Shown here in pieces: positions 9,180-17,663 of a stretch of DNA of 64,000 nucleotides. Location of the stretch: assembly GCF_020404765.1 (NCBI RefSeq), contig NZ_JAIVEM010000163.1, positions 1-64,000 on the forward strand. The letters run 5' to 3'. The first letter of the stretch is position 1. Every line of letters begins with the position of its first letter. The notes beneath the pieces are model-generated. The model did not search any database. It was not told where the DNA came from and saw only the letters and a program-made list of their open reading frames with translations. A program made the position numbers and the translations under genes. Source of the DNA: Paenibacillus sp. BJ-4. GTDB taxonomy: Bacteria > Bacillota > Bacilli > Paenibacillales > Paenibacillaceae.

Positions 9180-10910
9180 CTATTTATATGAGTGCTCATA
9201 TACATCATTTTGTAGGAAATCCTTTTGCTTGATATATGAGCTAGAATAGATGCTATTATACGACATTAGATTAGCATGGCTACCCTGCTCTATAATTTGA
9301 CCGTTTTGAATAACTAAGATATGATCCGAATGTATTACGGTCTGGAATTTATGAGCAATAATAATAATGGTTCGTTCACCCTTAAGTTCATTTAAAAGGT
9401 GTAGAATCAAGGATTCAGTTTCAGCATCAAGAGCAGATGTCATCTCATCAAAAATGAGTATCTCTGCGTTATGTAGCAGTGCTCTTGCTATAGCAAGACG
9501 TTGTTTTTGACCCACAGAAAGGTCGTATTCTTCGGAAATGATGTACGTATTATATTTCTGGGGAAGTGATAAAATATAGTCATGTAACCCGACTTTTTTC
9601 GAAATATCAATGACTTCATTTAATGTTGCATTTTTATTTCCAAAAGCGATGTTCTCGAATATAGTTCCTGTTGTTAATAACTCTTCTTGTGTTACTACCG
9701 CTATATTTTTATAGAAGGAACTTTTATTTAAATCGTGTAATTTATGATTATCATAAAGAATCTCACCTTTAGTTGGAACAATTTCTCCTGTTAAAAGCTT
9801 TGCAATCGTAGTTTTACCAGATCCACTTCCTCCTACTATAGCTAACATTTGATTTTTTTTGATTTCAAACGAGATATTATCAAGAACAGAGGTTTGATTA
9901 TTGTAAGAAAACGACACGTTTTTTACGTGTATTGCATTTTCTATATTTGAAAAAATGGTATTGCCGTTCCAAATATCCTTTAAATTCAAAAAGTCAAGAA
10001 TCCTCTCGGCAGAAGCTATAGCTGATTGAACACCTACGTTCAACTGTGATAAGCGTGATACAGGTTGTAACAGTTTGACTATATATGTACTAAACGCGAC
10101 GAGCGTGCCTAAGGTGACTTCTCCTTTAATTAATAAGAAGCCGCCAATGATTAGTAAAAGTAAAGGGAAAAAACCGCTTAAAAAGTTACTGATTATGCCT
10201 AGTAGCAGTTCACGAGAAAAAAGTTTTTTCAAAATACGAATCAGAAGGATTTGTTCTCTGCAAAATAAGGCACTACTATACCTTTGGCGGTTAAATCTAA
10301 CCGAGGTCCACTTTTGCTTTAAACCTAATTGTAGTATTTCCATTACCTTTTCGTACTGTTTTTTGTAAATTATATTTAACTGATACACTTTCTTTTTGGA
10401 ATTGTAGTATAAGAAAAAGTAAATGGGTATAAAAACCAAGGATATCGTTGCCAACTTCCAATCCATAAAATAAAGGACAATTACGGTTGCGATAATCGTC
10501 AAACAATCGGTAAACATAGCTATAAATGCTTGGTTTAGCAGTCCTGTGAACGCCTCGACATCATTATAGATTAAAGAAATAATCTTACCGGAAGGCTGAT
10601 GGCTTCGTAGACTAAGATTTTGATTATAGATATCATTTCTTAATCGAAATTGTAACAAATTTCGAATTCTAAAAATAAGTGAATCTCTAAGTGCCGCTGT
10701 CAATCCCCCTCCGATCAGTAAGGATAAAAAAAGAATACCAAAATAACTTATTTCCTTAACAGAAAGTGCTTTAGCATTATAAGAATCTATCAATCTCTGC
10801 ATTAAAATGGGTTGGTATATCATAAACAATATATTTATTATAATTATGCAGAGTGCGGTAATTTGAAGTGGCAATAGAGGTTTAATATATCCTTTTATCA
10901 ATTGTATCAT
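9180..10910 (-). CDS. ABC exporter (fused permease-ATPase) of the RiPP cluster
   Basis: A 576-aa half-transporter: six transmembrane helices over about residues 10-300 and a nucleotide-binding domain with Walker A GGSGSGKTT, signature LSVGQKQR and Walker B ILIFDEMTSALD. It has no N-terminal C39 peptidase domain, so leader removal must be done by another protein. ATG 10910 was chosen because GGAGG lies eight bases upstream. It is the last gene of the papA-papB-exporter set, 102 bp after papB, and most likely exports the modified peptide. AT-rich composition matches papA/papB and differs from the flanks. Confidence 0.85.
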   Translation of the reverse strand: MIQLIKGYIKPLLPLQITALCIIIINILFMIYQPILMQRLIDSYNAKALSVKEISYFGILFLSLLIGGGLTAALRDSLIFRIRNLLQFRLRNDIYNQNLSLRSHQPSGKIISLIYNDVEAFTGLLNQAFIAMFTDCLTIIATVIVLYFMDWKLATISLVFIPIYFFLYYNSKKKVYQLNIIYKKQYEKVMEILQLGLKQKWTSVRFNRQRYSSALFCREQILLIRILKKLFSRELLLGIISNFLSGFFPLLLLIIGGFLLIKGEVTLGTLVAFSTYIVKLLQPVSRLSQLNVGVQSAIASAERILDFLNLKDIWNGNTIFSNIENAIHVKNVSFSYNNQTSVLDNISFEIKKNQMLAIVGGSGSGKTTIAKLLTGEIVPTKGEILYDNHKLHDLNKSSFYKNIAVVTQEELLTTGTIFENIAFGNKNATLNEVIDISKKVGLHDYILSLPQKYNTYIISEEYDLSVGQKQRLAIARALLHNAEILIFDEMTSALDAETESLILHLLNELKGERTIIIIAHKFQTVIHSDHILVIQNGQIIEQGSHANLMSYNSIYSSSYIKQKDFLQNDVYEHSYK

Positions 10911-11012
10911 AAGTATGTCCTCCATAATTGAGAATTAGGAGCCAGGGTATAACAGTATCGGCATTGCTGTATTACAAAAGAAGTAGATGGGTGTACAATG
11001 CCGAAGTATAAA

Positions 11013-12419
11013 TTATTGACCAAAAAGGATGCTTCTTTGTTCTTGGGTAAGTTTAAGGTATAAATTTATAGTAGAAGTAATGAATTTTTTGGTTACTTTG
11101 CAGAGTTTACTGACAGGTTGATTGATATTTCCATTCTCTGCAAAATTTTCTTGGTGACATCCTCCGCCACAGAGGTTTTTTGCCCAACAATTTGAACAGG
11201 TTGTTCTATTTCTTATCGTTGAATTTTCTATAAAATCATATTGTCTGCTCAATTTATCCTCATCAAACAGGTTGCCGATGGAGCATTCGTCCTCGCCTAC
11301 AAACCGATGGCAAGGGAACAAATTTCCTCTAACATCAACAGCGACAGCATTCGTACCTGCGCCACAAAAGTGAATTCTAGGACCGCCGGAATGGATTTTA
11401 CTTAGCATACTAAGGACATTGGACATTTTTTTGGCTGTAGCATAGTCTTCATTTTCTAATAATTCTTGAAAGCGGTCTACCAGCTTAACCATCTCTTTTG
11501 ATAAAATATCATAGTGCTCGTCCGATAAGGAATAAAGCGCTGGGGACAAATATATTTTTCTAAAACCCAGTTTTACTAAATGGTCAAAAGACTTATAAAG
11601 ATCAAGCTCTATAGGTGTTACTGTACCTCTTGCACCTATTTTATGATCATTTCTCATTTCTTCTGTACGTTTTAACAGTAAATCATAAGACCCTTGTCCA
11701 CCTTTGAAAAAACGATTAAAATTATGTGTTTTTTCATCACCGTCAATGCTAGTTTGCACACCAAAATGATGTTTGTAAAAAAAGCTTTTGATTTTAGGAG
11801 TGATGAGTGTACCATTAGTGGTTATAGAAAAAGAAAATTTCTTATGATGAATTTGAGATTGTTCATTAACGTAGTGTACAGTCTCTTGTATTAGAGGGAA
11901 ATTTAATAAGGGTTCCCCGCCAAAAAAAGTGATATTTAATTCCTCCATTTCTCCCGACTGTTGAATAAGAAAGTCTACAGCCGCTTTAGCAATTTCAGAG
12001 GTCATTTTTCCTTTCTGATTATATTCTCCCTCTTCTCCGTAACAGTAAGTACATCTAAGATTACATTCTTGAACCATAAACAAGGTCAGAGAGGATAGTC
12101 TGAAAGCTTTTTGTGATTTATTGAGTATACCAATTTTTTCAACCTCTGATTTATTGGTATCGGTGGCAATAATGTAAGCTTCTTTCATATTTTGTATGAC
12201 TTCTCCGACTTTTGACAGCTCATAACATTTGGATAAATCCTCAATGACTTGATTTTCGCTCTTGCCCTTACTATTTAAAATATCAATAATCATTGAGTCG
12301 ATCTCAAAGATCGCGTTGGTTATTACGTTATAGAAGTAATACTTTGAGTCGACCTCGAACAATTTATAGGGGAGAAAATCAATGATTTTATCTTCTTTAT
12401 CTTGAATCAGATTACTCAT
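11013..12419 (-). CDS. papB: Radical SAM/SPASM thioether-forming RiPP maturase (PapB-type)
   Basis: The 468-aa protein has three parts. A PqqD-like leader-recognition domain spans about residues 12-90. A radical SAM core carries the CX3CX2C cluster as C119, C123 and C126 (CNLRCTYC) and the GGEP motif. A SPASM region with many cysteines follows (FCGAGTN, PCHRF, CSNCWAKNLCGGGC, KLCKVTKK). It lies 135 bp downstream of a precursor with six C-X3-D motifs. In freyrasin biosynthesis PapB links each Cys sulfur to the beta carbon of an Asp four residues on; the same reaction is inferred here. A hairpin between papA and papB may lower its expression relative to papA. Confidence 0.88.
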   Translation of the reverse strand: MSNLIQDKEDKIIDFLPYKLFEVDSKYYFYNVITNAIFEIDSMIIDILNSKGKSENQVIEDLSKCYELSKVGEVIQNMKEAYIIATDTNKSEVEKIGILNKSQKAFRLSSLTLFMVQECNLRCTYCYGEEGEYNQKGKMTSEIAKAAVDFLIQQSGEMEELNITFFGGEPLLNFPLIQETVHYVNEQSQIHHKKFSFSITTNGTLITPKIKSFFYKHHFGVQTSIDGDEKTHNFNRFFKGGQGSYDLLLKRTEEMRNDHKIGARGTVTPIELDLYKSFDHLVKLGFRKIYLSPALYSLSDEHYDILSKEMVKLVDRFQELLENEDYATAKKMSNVLSMLSKIHSGGPRIHFCGAGTNAVAVDVRGNLFPCHRFVGEDECSIGNLFDEDKLSRQYDFIENSTIRNRTTCSNCWAKNLCGGGCHQENFAENGNINQPVSKLCKVTKKFITSTINLYLKLTQEQRSILFGQ

Positions 12420-12454
12420 CTCAAAAACCTCACTTTATATATAATGATTACGTA

Positions 12455-12489
12455 GGAAAAGCGGGATTAAATGAAAATTAATCCCGCTT
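12455..12489 (-). terminator. Attenuating hairpin between papA and papB
   Basis: A perfect 12-bp inverted repeat (aagcgggattaa / ttaatcccgctt, loop atgaaaa) is followed on the minus strand by only a short T run. Such partial terminators often allow an excess of precursor over enzyme mRNA in RiPP operons. Confidence 0.65.
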
Positions 12490-12554
12490 AGAAAAGTGAA
12501 AATAAATTATCTCAAAAATAATGAAGGACAAGATATTTTGATTCTTGACATATT

Positions 12555-12704
12555 CTAGGTATCAGAATAGTTACACCAATCAGATCCATCACATGCGCGA
12601 CAATAATCTTTAGTATCGCAAAAGTAACAATAATCGTTGACTGAACAACCATAAGCAAGTACAGGCTCTTTAACCCCTGCAATAACGTTAATTTGCTTTA
12701 ACAT
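12555..12704 (-). CDS. papA: Ranthipeptide precursor with six C-X3-D motifs (freyrasin-type PapA)
   Basis: This 49-aa gene starts eight bases after a GGAGGTG. The leader MLKQINVIAGVKEPVLAYG is followed by a Cys/Asp-rich core. The cysteines are C20, C26, C29, C35, C38 and C44. Each has an Asp four residues downstream: D24, D30, D33, D39, D42 and D48. That is six C-X3-D motifs, the hallmark of the freyrasin precursor PapA from P. polymyxa. The leader also agrees with what I recall of PapA; the core loops and aromatic residues may differ. Each Cys is expected to be joined by PapB to its Asp, with the C26/D30 and C29/D33 rings, and C35/D39 and C38/D42, interleaved. Confidence 0.92.
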   Translation of the reverse strand: MLKQINVIAGVKEPVLAYGCSVNDYCYFCDTKDYCRACDGSDWCNYSDT

Positions 12705-12728
12705 GTCCTTCACCTCCTTCTATGTAAG

Positions 12729-12743
12729 CTATACGATGTATAG
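12729..12743. promoter_or_regulatory. Palindromic operator candidate upstream of papA
   Basis: A perfect palindrome CTATAC-gat-GTATAG lies 25 bp before the papA start, with a further half-site GTATAG at 12755-12760. This spacing fits a repressor binding around the promoter or 5' UTR. No regulator gene is present in the island, so the binding protein is unknown. Confidence 0.45.
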
Positions 12744-12913
12744 ATATGCAAGCTGTATAGAAATCATACATCACAAAAGGAAAATCATGTGTTACAATTT
12801 CTTGAATAAATTGTGTTTTTTTATATTTTTTTAAAAATAAGTGTATATTTAATCACATATACTAATTGTAAAATGTATAATAATGGAGTTTTTTAGGCAT
12901 AAAAACCATACTA

Positions 12914-14121
12914 GTACCTTGGCCAAAAGCGATTCTAGTTTTAAAATCTCTATAATTAAGAAGCTGAGGAGGGCTTACTCATGAACAAAAAATATGAGGT
13001 TCGACTTGAGCTAAAGGAACGTGAATGGATCTAGCAACTTCTTCATGCCGATTCTACGTCTCCTGGCATTCGCCGCCGCTGTCTCGTACTGCTGCTTTCA
13101 GACGAAAACCAAGAAGCCATCCCGAAACAGGCTGAAATTGCCCGGCGTTCGGGGGTCAGCGATGTCACGGTCTTTTACACCGTAAAAGACTACTGTACCC
13201 GCGGCCTTCACGAGACGCTGAGCTACCGCAAGCGAGCCGAACCGGCACGTCCTTCGCAGGTGACCGATGAAGTGGAAGCCCGAATCATTACGTTAGCCTG
13301 TTCCGAGCCGCCTGAGGGGTATGCTCGCTGGACTGTTCGTCTGCTCACTCGCCGGGTGATCGAGTTGAATATTCTGGAATCGGTGGGGCGGGAAACCATT
13401 CGGACGACGTTAAAAAAACAAAACTTAAACCTCAACTGAAAAAACAATGGTGCATTCTCACCAAATCCAGCAGTGAGTTCGTCGCTCGGATGGAAGACAT
13501 CTTGGAAACCTATGCTCTTCCCTATGATCTGGAAATCCCGCTGATCTGTATGGATGAACAGCCAGTGCAGCTTTTGGATCATTCTCGACCTGCGCAACGG
13601 ATGAAGCCGGGACAAGTCCGCCGCGAGGATTACGAGTATGTGCGCAAAGGAAGTTGTAGCCTGTTTATGTTCACGGAACCTTTGGCTGGATGGCGTCATG
13701 TCCAAGCCAGCGAGAGACGAACCAAAATCGTTTGGCCGTTACAAATCCAAGAGTTGCTGGAGGTCCATTATCCAAAGGCGAAGCGAGTTCGGCTCGTTAT
13801 GGATAACTTGAACAGCATACGATTTCGTCCTTGTATGAAACGTTTGCGCCAGAGCAGGCGTTGTCCCTTGCGAAACGATTAGAAATTCATTACACCCCCA
13901 AGCATGGAAGTTGGCTCAACATGGCTGAAATGGAGCTGAGCGCACTGACCATCCAGTGTCTGAGCCGACGAATCGCCTCGATGAAGAATTGCAGCGTGAG
14001 GTCATGGCTTGGGAAGTCGAACGTAACCAGGCACAGAAATCGGTCAATTGGCAATTTACAACGGAGCAGCGAGAGGAAAATTAAAGCACCTATATCCTGA
14101 AATTTGATTCGGTCAATGTAC
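12914..14121 (+). mobile_element. IS630-family element, degenerate, with TA target duplication
   Basis: Imperfect terminal inverted repeats (GTACCTTGGCC at 12914 and, reversed, GTACATTGACC ending at 14121) are each flanked by TA (12912-12913 and 14122-14123). TA duplication is the signature of IS630/Tc1 insertion. About 1.2 kb, containing one broken transposase. It sits between the papA side of the RiPP cluster and the ABC transporter genes. Confidence 0.85.
12981..14107 (+). pseudogene. Broken IS630-family transposase
   Basis: The reading frame begins MNKKYEVRLELKEREWI and meets an in-frame TAG at 13032. A frame change follows at the A-rich run near 13410, then a one-base loss near 13815 (after MDNLN) and further shifts near 13985 and 14075. 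The pieces together give a full IS630 transposase, including the catalytic-domain segments CMDEQPVQLL, VMDNLN and HYTPKHGSWLNMAEMELSA. The A-run shift could be programmed frameshifting as in some IS630 elements, but the nonsense codon and other indels make the copy inactive. Confidence 0.85.
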
Positions 14122-14259
14122 TAGAAAGGAGAACTTCAAAGTTATCATTCACTTGTTTATACGAAGCAACTTACAGATTGCTCAAAAAGTACTTGTATCT
14201 GGTTAGGACATATTGATCTCTCTTTACATGTTATATACCAACCTATGTTATCGTGCATG

Positions 14260-14287
14260 TTGCTTTAACTACAAGAAAATGTATAAT
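14260..14287 (+). promoter_or_regulatory. Promoter of the ABC-2 transporter operon
   Basis: TTGCTT (14260-14265), a 16-nt spacer and a consensus TATAAT (14282-14287) lie about 30 bp before the first gene. Confidence 0.55.
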
Positions 14288-14317
14288 AATAGTATTTCAT
14301 GCTTAGGAGGTTGGAAA

Positions 14318-15244
14318 ATGGAATATATAGTCGAAACTAAAGCACTCCGAAAAAATTTTGGCCGCTTTACCGCTGTAGACGATATATCCTTGCACTTGGA
14401 GCGGGGGAGCATTTACGGTTTTCTCGGCGAGAACGGGGCCGGAAAAACAACCACAATCAGAATGCTGATGAGACTCATGGAGCCTACAAGCGGAGAGGTT
14501 TTCTTATTTGGGGAGCGGCTGGAGAAGAACTACCCGTCTATCTTTTCCAGAATAGGCACCATTATTGAAACGCCTGGGTTATACGGAAACCTCAGCGCAA
14601 GGGATAATCTGAGGATATGCTGCACATACATGGGGGTGAAAGATGAGGGCAGAATTGAACATACGCTCTCTACCGTGGGATTGGAGCATACCGGCAAGAA
14701 GAAGTTTAATGATTTTTCCTTAGGAATGAAGCAAAGGTTAGGGATTGCGAGGGCGCTTGTCCATGACCCGGAGTTGCTCATATTGGACGAGCCTACGAAC
14801 GGACTGGACCCGTCAGGGATCAAGGAAATTCGTCAATTACTGAAGCGGCTATGTGAGGAAGAAGGGAAAACTATTCTCATCTCCAGCCACATCCTGAGCG
14901 AAATTCAACAGTTAGCAACACACATCGGAATCATACATAATGGAAAACTGTTGGCAGAAGATCGTTTGAACCGCTTGGAGGAAAGCTTTGAGCAATATAC
15001 GGATGTAAAGGTAGACGATGCGGAGGCGGTTCGTACGTTTCTGCAAGAGCGTATGAAGCAGACTCAGTGTGATGTGAAATCCAAGCAACATTTAAGAATC
15101 TATAACCCTATCGAGAACATAGCGGCGTTAAACAAAGAGTTAATGGATCACCATTTTTCAGTCTATGAAATACACACCTCAAAGCAGACGCTGGAGGATT
15201 ACTTTCTGGCGCTCATCTCAAGGGAAGGTGAGCGGCGTGATTAG
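14318..15244 (+). CDS. ABC transporter ATP-binding protein, antibiotic-peptide immunity type
   Basis: A 308-aa BcrA/LanF-like ATPase: Walker A GENGAGKTT (about residues 37-45), signature FSLGMKQRLGIARAL, Walker B LLILDEPTNGLDP, and a C-terminal regulatory extension of about 90 residues. ATG 14318 is preceded by TAGGAGG. Two ABC-2 permeases follow, the first overlapping by 8 bp. ATPases of this type power export or extrusion of membrane-active peptides such as bacitracin and lantibiotics. Self-protection against the neighbouring RiPP is plausible but unproven, since the operon is on the other strand and beyond an IS. Confidence 0.85.
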   Translation: MEYIVETKALRKNFGRFTAVDDISLHLERGSIYGFLGENGAGKTTTIRMLMRLMEPTSGEVFLFGERLEKNYPSIFSRIGTIIETPGLYGNLSARDNLRICCTYMGVKDEGRIEHTLSTVGLEHTGKKKFNDFSLGMKQRLGIARALVHDPELLILDEPTNGLDPSGIKEIRQLLKRLCEEEGKTILISSHILSEIQQLATHIGIIHNGKLLAEDRLNRLEESFEQYTDVKVDDAEAVRTFLQERMKQTQCDVKSKQHLRIYNPIENIAALNKELMDHHFSVYEIHTSKQTLEDYFLALISREGERRD

Positions 15245-15947
15245 AGCGGAGCTCATTAAACTCAAGGGCTCTAAAGCTTTTGTGCTGAGCTATATTATTT
15301 TACTGGCTGTTACGCTGTTATTTTTTATTTTGGATTCTATCTTTCCCCAGTATTCGATTGATCATTCTGGGTGGAACTATTATTTTCGGGACATTGTCGG
15401 CTTCATCAACATTGCGACCGGATTTATCAGCTACTTCATATTAACCGGTCATATTTTCGCGAGAGAGTACCAGGAAGATACCCATCTATTTATGTTTACG
15501 AGTCCTGTAGCCCGAACGAAATTTTATGTCAGTAAACTGATAGTAATATATGGATATATAGTGGTTTCTTTATTTTCTGTGCTGATTTTGTCTGCGTTAT
15601 TAGGGACGTTGATTACCGATCGACCCTTAACGCTGGATATCTGGGTAGACCAGATTCAGGTGTTTGCTAAAATGTGTGTAATGCATGCGATGCTAATACC
15701 GTTCATCTCTTTTTTCGTCATACGGTGGAAAAGTTTTCTGATGGTCGTGCTCGTAGCTTGTACCGTCATATTTTTGAATTTCACGTACAAAAGTGAATGG
15801 AATCCGTTAGTTGTTCCGTTTCTTTTATCTCCTAATGAAGGAAGCGCGTTCAGACAGGTCGATGTTACAATAGCTTGGTTCAGTTTATCTGTTACCTTTA
15901 TTCTTGGATTATTTTTATCCATGTGGACGTACAAAAGAAGATACTAA
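15237..15947 (+). CDS. ABC-2 family permease (first of two)
   Basis: A 236-aa membrane protein with about six transmembrane helices. The GTG at 15237 was chosen for the AAGGTGAG just upstream and gives the conserved start MIRAELIKLKGSKAF; it overlaps the ATPase stop. It is a close paralogue of the next gene: both contain a HAMLIPxISFFxIRW motif and REYQExTH followed by PVxRT. The pair probably forms a heterodimeric channel as in LanEG-type immunity transporters. Confidence 0.8.
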   Translation: MIRAELIKLKGSKAFVLSYIILLAVTLLFFILDSIFPQYSIDHSGWNYYFRDIVGFINIATGFISYFILTGHIFAREYQEDTHLFMFTSPVARTKFYVSKLIVIYGYIVVSLFSVLILSALLGTLITDRPLTLDIWVDQIQVFAKMCVMHAMLIPFISFFVIRWKSFLMVVLVACTVIFLNFTYKSEWNPLVVPFLLSPNEGSAFRQVDVTIAWFSLSVTFILGLFLSMWTYKRRY

Positions 15948-15975
15948 AGATAGGCTTTCTGAAAAGAGGGAGATT

Positions 15976-16713
15976 ATGTTTAACCTGTTTAAAGCAGAGT
16001 GGCTGAAGCTTAAATGGACCAAAATTCTTATTCTGAGCGTGATTATTTTAGTATTATCTGTATTTTTAAATTTTAGTTTTTACGCTACAAGTCCCAAATT
16101 TTCCGTAGACCGTGACGGTTGGAATGCATACTTTATGGATTTGGTAAGTACTATCAATTTTCTAACCGGGTATATGAGCTATTATATTTTGACCATCTTT
16201 ATCTATACGAGAGAGTATCAGGAAAACACTCATATTGCCCTGTTCACAAATCCGGTTCGTCGGACGCGTATCTACTTCAGCAAGCTACTGGTTATATATA
16301 CGTATATTGCGGTTAGCTTGCTGTTGGCATTTGTCATATCTGCCGTATTGGGAACCTTGATTACAAGTAGACCTTTAACTTCTGAAATTGTTTTATATCA
16401 GCTTGGAGTATTTTCTAAAATGTTTCTTATGCACGCCATGCTCATTCCGATAATATCTTTCTTCGCCATTCGATGGGAAAAATTTATAACCGCTGTGGTC
16501 GCGATGTGCACGGTCATATGTTTAAATTTTGTTCTAATCAATGTAACTGGAAATACACTCTATCCATGGACGGTCCCAGTTTTATTTTCTCCACATGGCA
16601 CGTTGGGAAGAACATATACACATGTTCCGAACGGGATCACAAGTATATGCTTCATTTTTGTGCTAGGGCTTATCCTGTCGTTGAGGAGCTTTAGCAGCAT
16701 AAAAAAGAAATAA
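15976..16713 (+). CDS. ABC-2 family permease (second of two)
   Basis: A 245-aa, six-helix membrane protein paralogous to the preceding permease (shared GWN-Y-F, TREYQENTH, LGTLITSRPLT and HAMLIPIISFFAIRW). ATG 15976 follows AGAGGGAG and begins MFNLFKAEWLKLKWTK, the usual cytosolic N-terminus of this family. The 28-bp gap to the upstream permease and the terminator after it mark it as the last gene of the operon. Confidence 0.82.
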   Translation: MFNLFKAEWLKLKWTKILILSVIILVLSVFLNFSFYATSPKFSVDRDGWNAYFMDLVSTINFLTGYMSYYILTIFIYTREYQENTHIALFTNPVRRTRIYFSKLLVIYTYIAVSLLLAFVISAVLGTLITSRPLTSEIVLYQLGVFSKMFLMHAMLIPIISFFAIRWEKFITAVVAMCTVICLNFVLINVTGNTLYPWTVPVLFSPHGTLGRTYTHVPNGITSICFIFVLGLILSLRSFSSIKKK

Positions 16714-16765
16714 ACTGTTCCAGTCAAGGAATCAACTTATCTCTATACTAACGTTGTATATAAGC

Positions 16766-16810
16766 AGGGCGCCTAAACGAAGTATACGCTTCGTAGAGTG
16801 CCCTCTTTTG
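16766..16810 (+). terminator. Terminator of the ABC-2 transporter operon
   Basis: agggc..gccct outer stem with an inner ACGAAG/CTTCGT stem, followed by CTTTTG, about 50 bp after the last stop codon. Confidence 0.7.
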
Positions 16811-16855
16811 TATTATAATGTTTGATTAGCGCAAAGGCATACATTTTCTTCATAC

Positions 16856-17171
16856 TTGCATTTTCGTACCTGCAGTTGTTATTTGGTTAAAACTTTAACC
16901 TCCTTGGGACCGAGGGGCACGGTGATGGAGCAAGGTGCTAAAAGTTTATCAGGGGTACGTTCAATCGATATGACAGACGGAGTAATTGAAGTGTTGAAGA
17001 AACACGAAGAGAGAATTAGTGAAGAAAAAGAACTGGCTGGAGAAATGTATATGGACAATGATTTAGTGTGTTGTACCAACATCGGTAAGCCTGTATTCCA
17101 AAATACACTTTCAAGATTAATAGATAGAAAGATAAAAACATTGGGGCTACTATTTTATTGCTATTATTTTG
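16856..17171 (+). pseudogene. Tyrosine recombinase (integrase) fragment
   Basis: The frame contains SGVRSIDMTDGVIEVLKKHE and then DNDLVCCTNIGKPV. These match the middle of phage/ICE-type tyrosine recombinases just before the R-H-R-Y catalytic part. The N-terminal domains and the catalytic C-terminus (HDLRHTHAS and Tyr) are missing; the frame is cut at 17171 where the duplicated sigma sequence begins. It is likely debris of the mobile element that brought in the island. Confidence 0.7.
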
Positions 17172-17281
17172 GCTCCTTTTGGGTCGATATGAATTGATGC
17201 CAGCGGCTTTTTTTCCTGATTTGATCCAAGCAGTGATAATACGCGACTTTATAAAGCCAAGCTGAAAAAGAAACCTGCTGA
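17172..17281 (-). pseudogene. Internal fragment of the ECF sigma factor gene
   Basis: A copy of 8349-8457 of the intact sigma gene is joined directly to the sequence upstream of the sigma start. The 220 bp between are deleted, which also removes the start codon and breaks the frame. It is not functional. Confidence 0.85.
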
Positions 17282-17351
17282 TAGGATCACCTCCTTGTGT
17301 GTCCGTCATCATTTTGTATAACAAATGCCACGCAGCTGTTTGTGACATCTT

Positions 17352-17579
17352 CTATAAAAAACCGAAAAAACACGCACCAAAACAAAAAAAAGAAGCGTCG
17401 CTCTGAACGATTCGCTTCTTGTGCTTGACTTTTTGTAATTGTTCCTGCTTGGTCGGCCTCATCCGTACATGCTGTGATATATCGGCATAATGACCATTTG
17501 TTTTGCGACTCTGTGCGGCGCAATACATTCCTGCGCGTTTCGCCTTGCTTAGTGCTTTTTGTGTTCGAGTACGTGCCAT
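17352..17579 (-). CDS. Small basic protein, conserved hypothetical
   Basis: A 75-aa basic protein starting MARTRTQKALSKAKRAG; an upstream in-frame ATG at 17600 is possible, but AAGGAG sits better for 17579. The C-terminal end (KHKKRIVQSDASFF) is encoded by the terminator hairpin itself, so gene and terminator overlap. It was probably the gene just upstream of the sigma factor before the island came in. The start MARTRTQKA resembles small hypothetical proteins I associate with Paenibacillus; no function is known. Confidence 0.6.
   Translation of the reverse strand: MARTRTQKALSKAKRAGMYCAAQSRKTNGHYADISQHVRMRPTKQEQLQKVKHKKRIVQSDASFFCFGACFFGFL
17382..17419 (-). terminator. Terminator hairpin, right copy
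   Basis: Same AAGAAGCG/CGCTTCTT hairpin and A run as at 8780-8817; it ends the small MARTRTQ transcript. Confidence 0.6.
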
Positions 17580-17663
17580 ACGGCCTTCACTCTCCTTCAT
17601 TAGACTCCATTTATCATAGCATCAGAAATCCAAATCGTGAAGGGTACAGGTACAAGAATGCCA

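Larger units (their letters stand above)
17172..17498. repeat. Right copy of host-derived direct repeat flanking the RiPP island
   Basis: Matches 8349-8457 and 8678-8895 with a 220-bp deletion at 17280/17281. Beyond 17498 the sequence continues into the intact small gene, whereas the left copy breaks off into island DNA. Confidence 0.9.

Noticed and set aside
14080-14317. Promoter or gene within the IS630 right end driving the ABC operon
   Set aside because: The clear TATAAT promoter lies about 140 bp outside the element; no outward promoter at the IS end was seen.
17016-17348. 110-aa minus-strand frame starting MSQTAAWHLLYK
   Set aside because: It reads through the sigma 5' region copy into the antisense of the integrase fragment; a junction artefact of the duplication.
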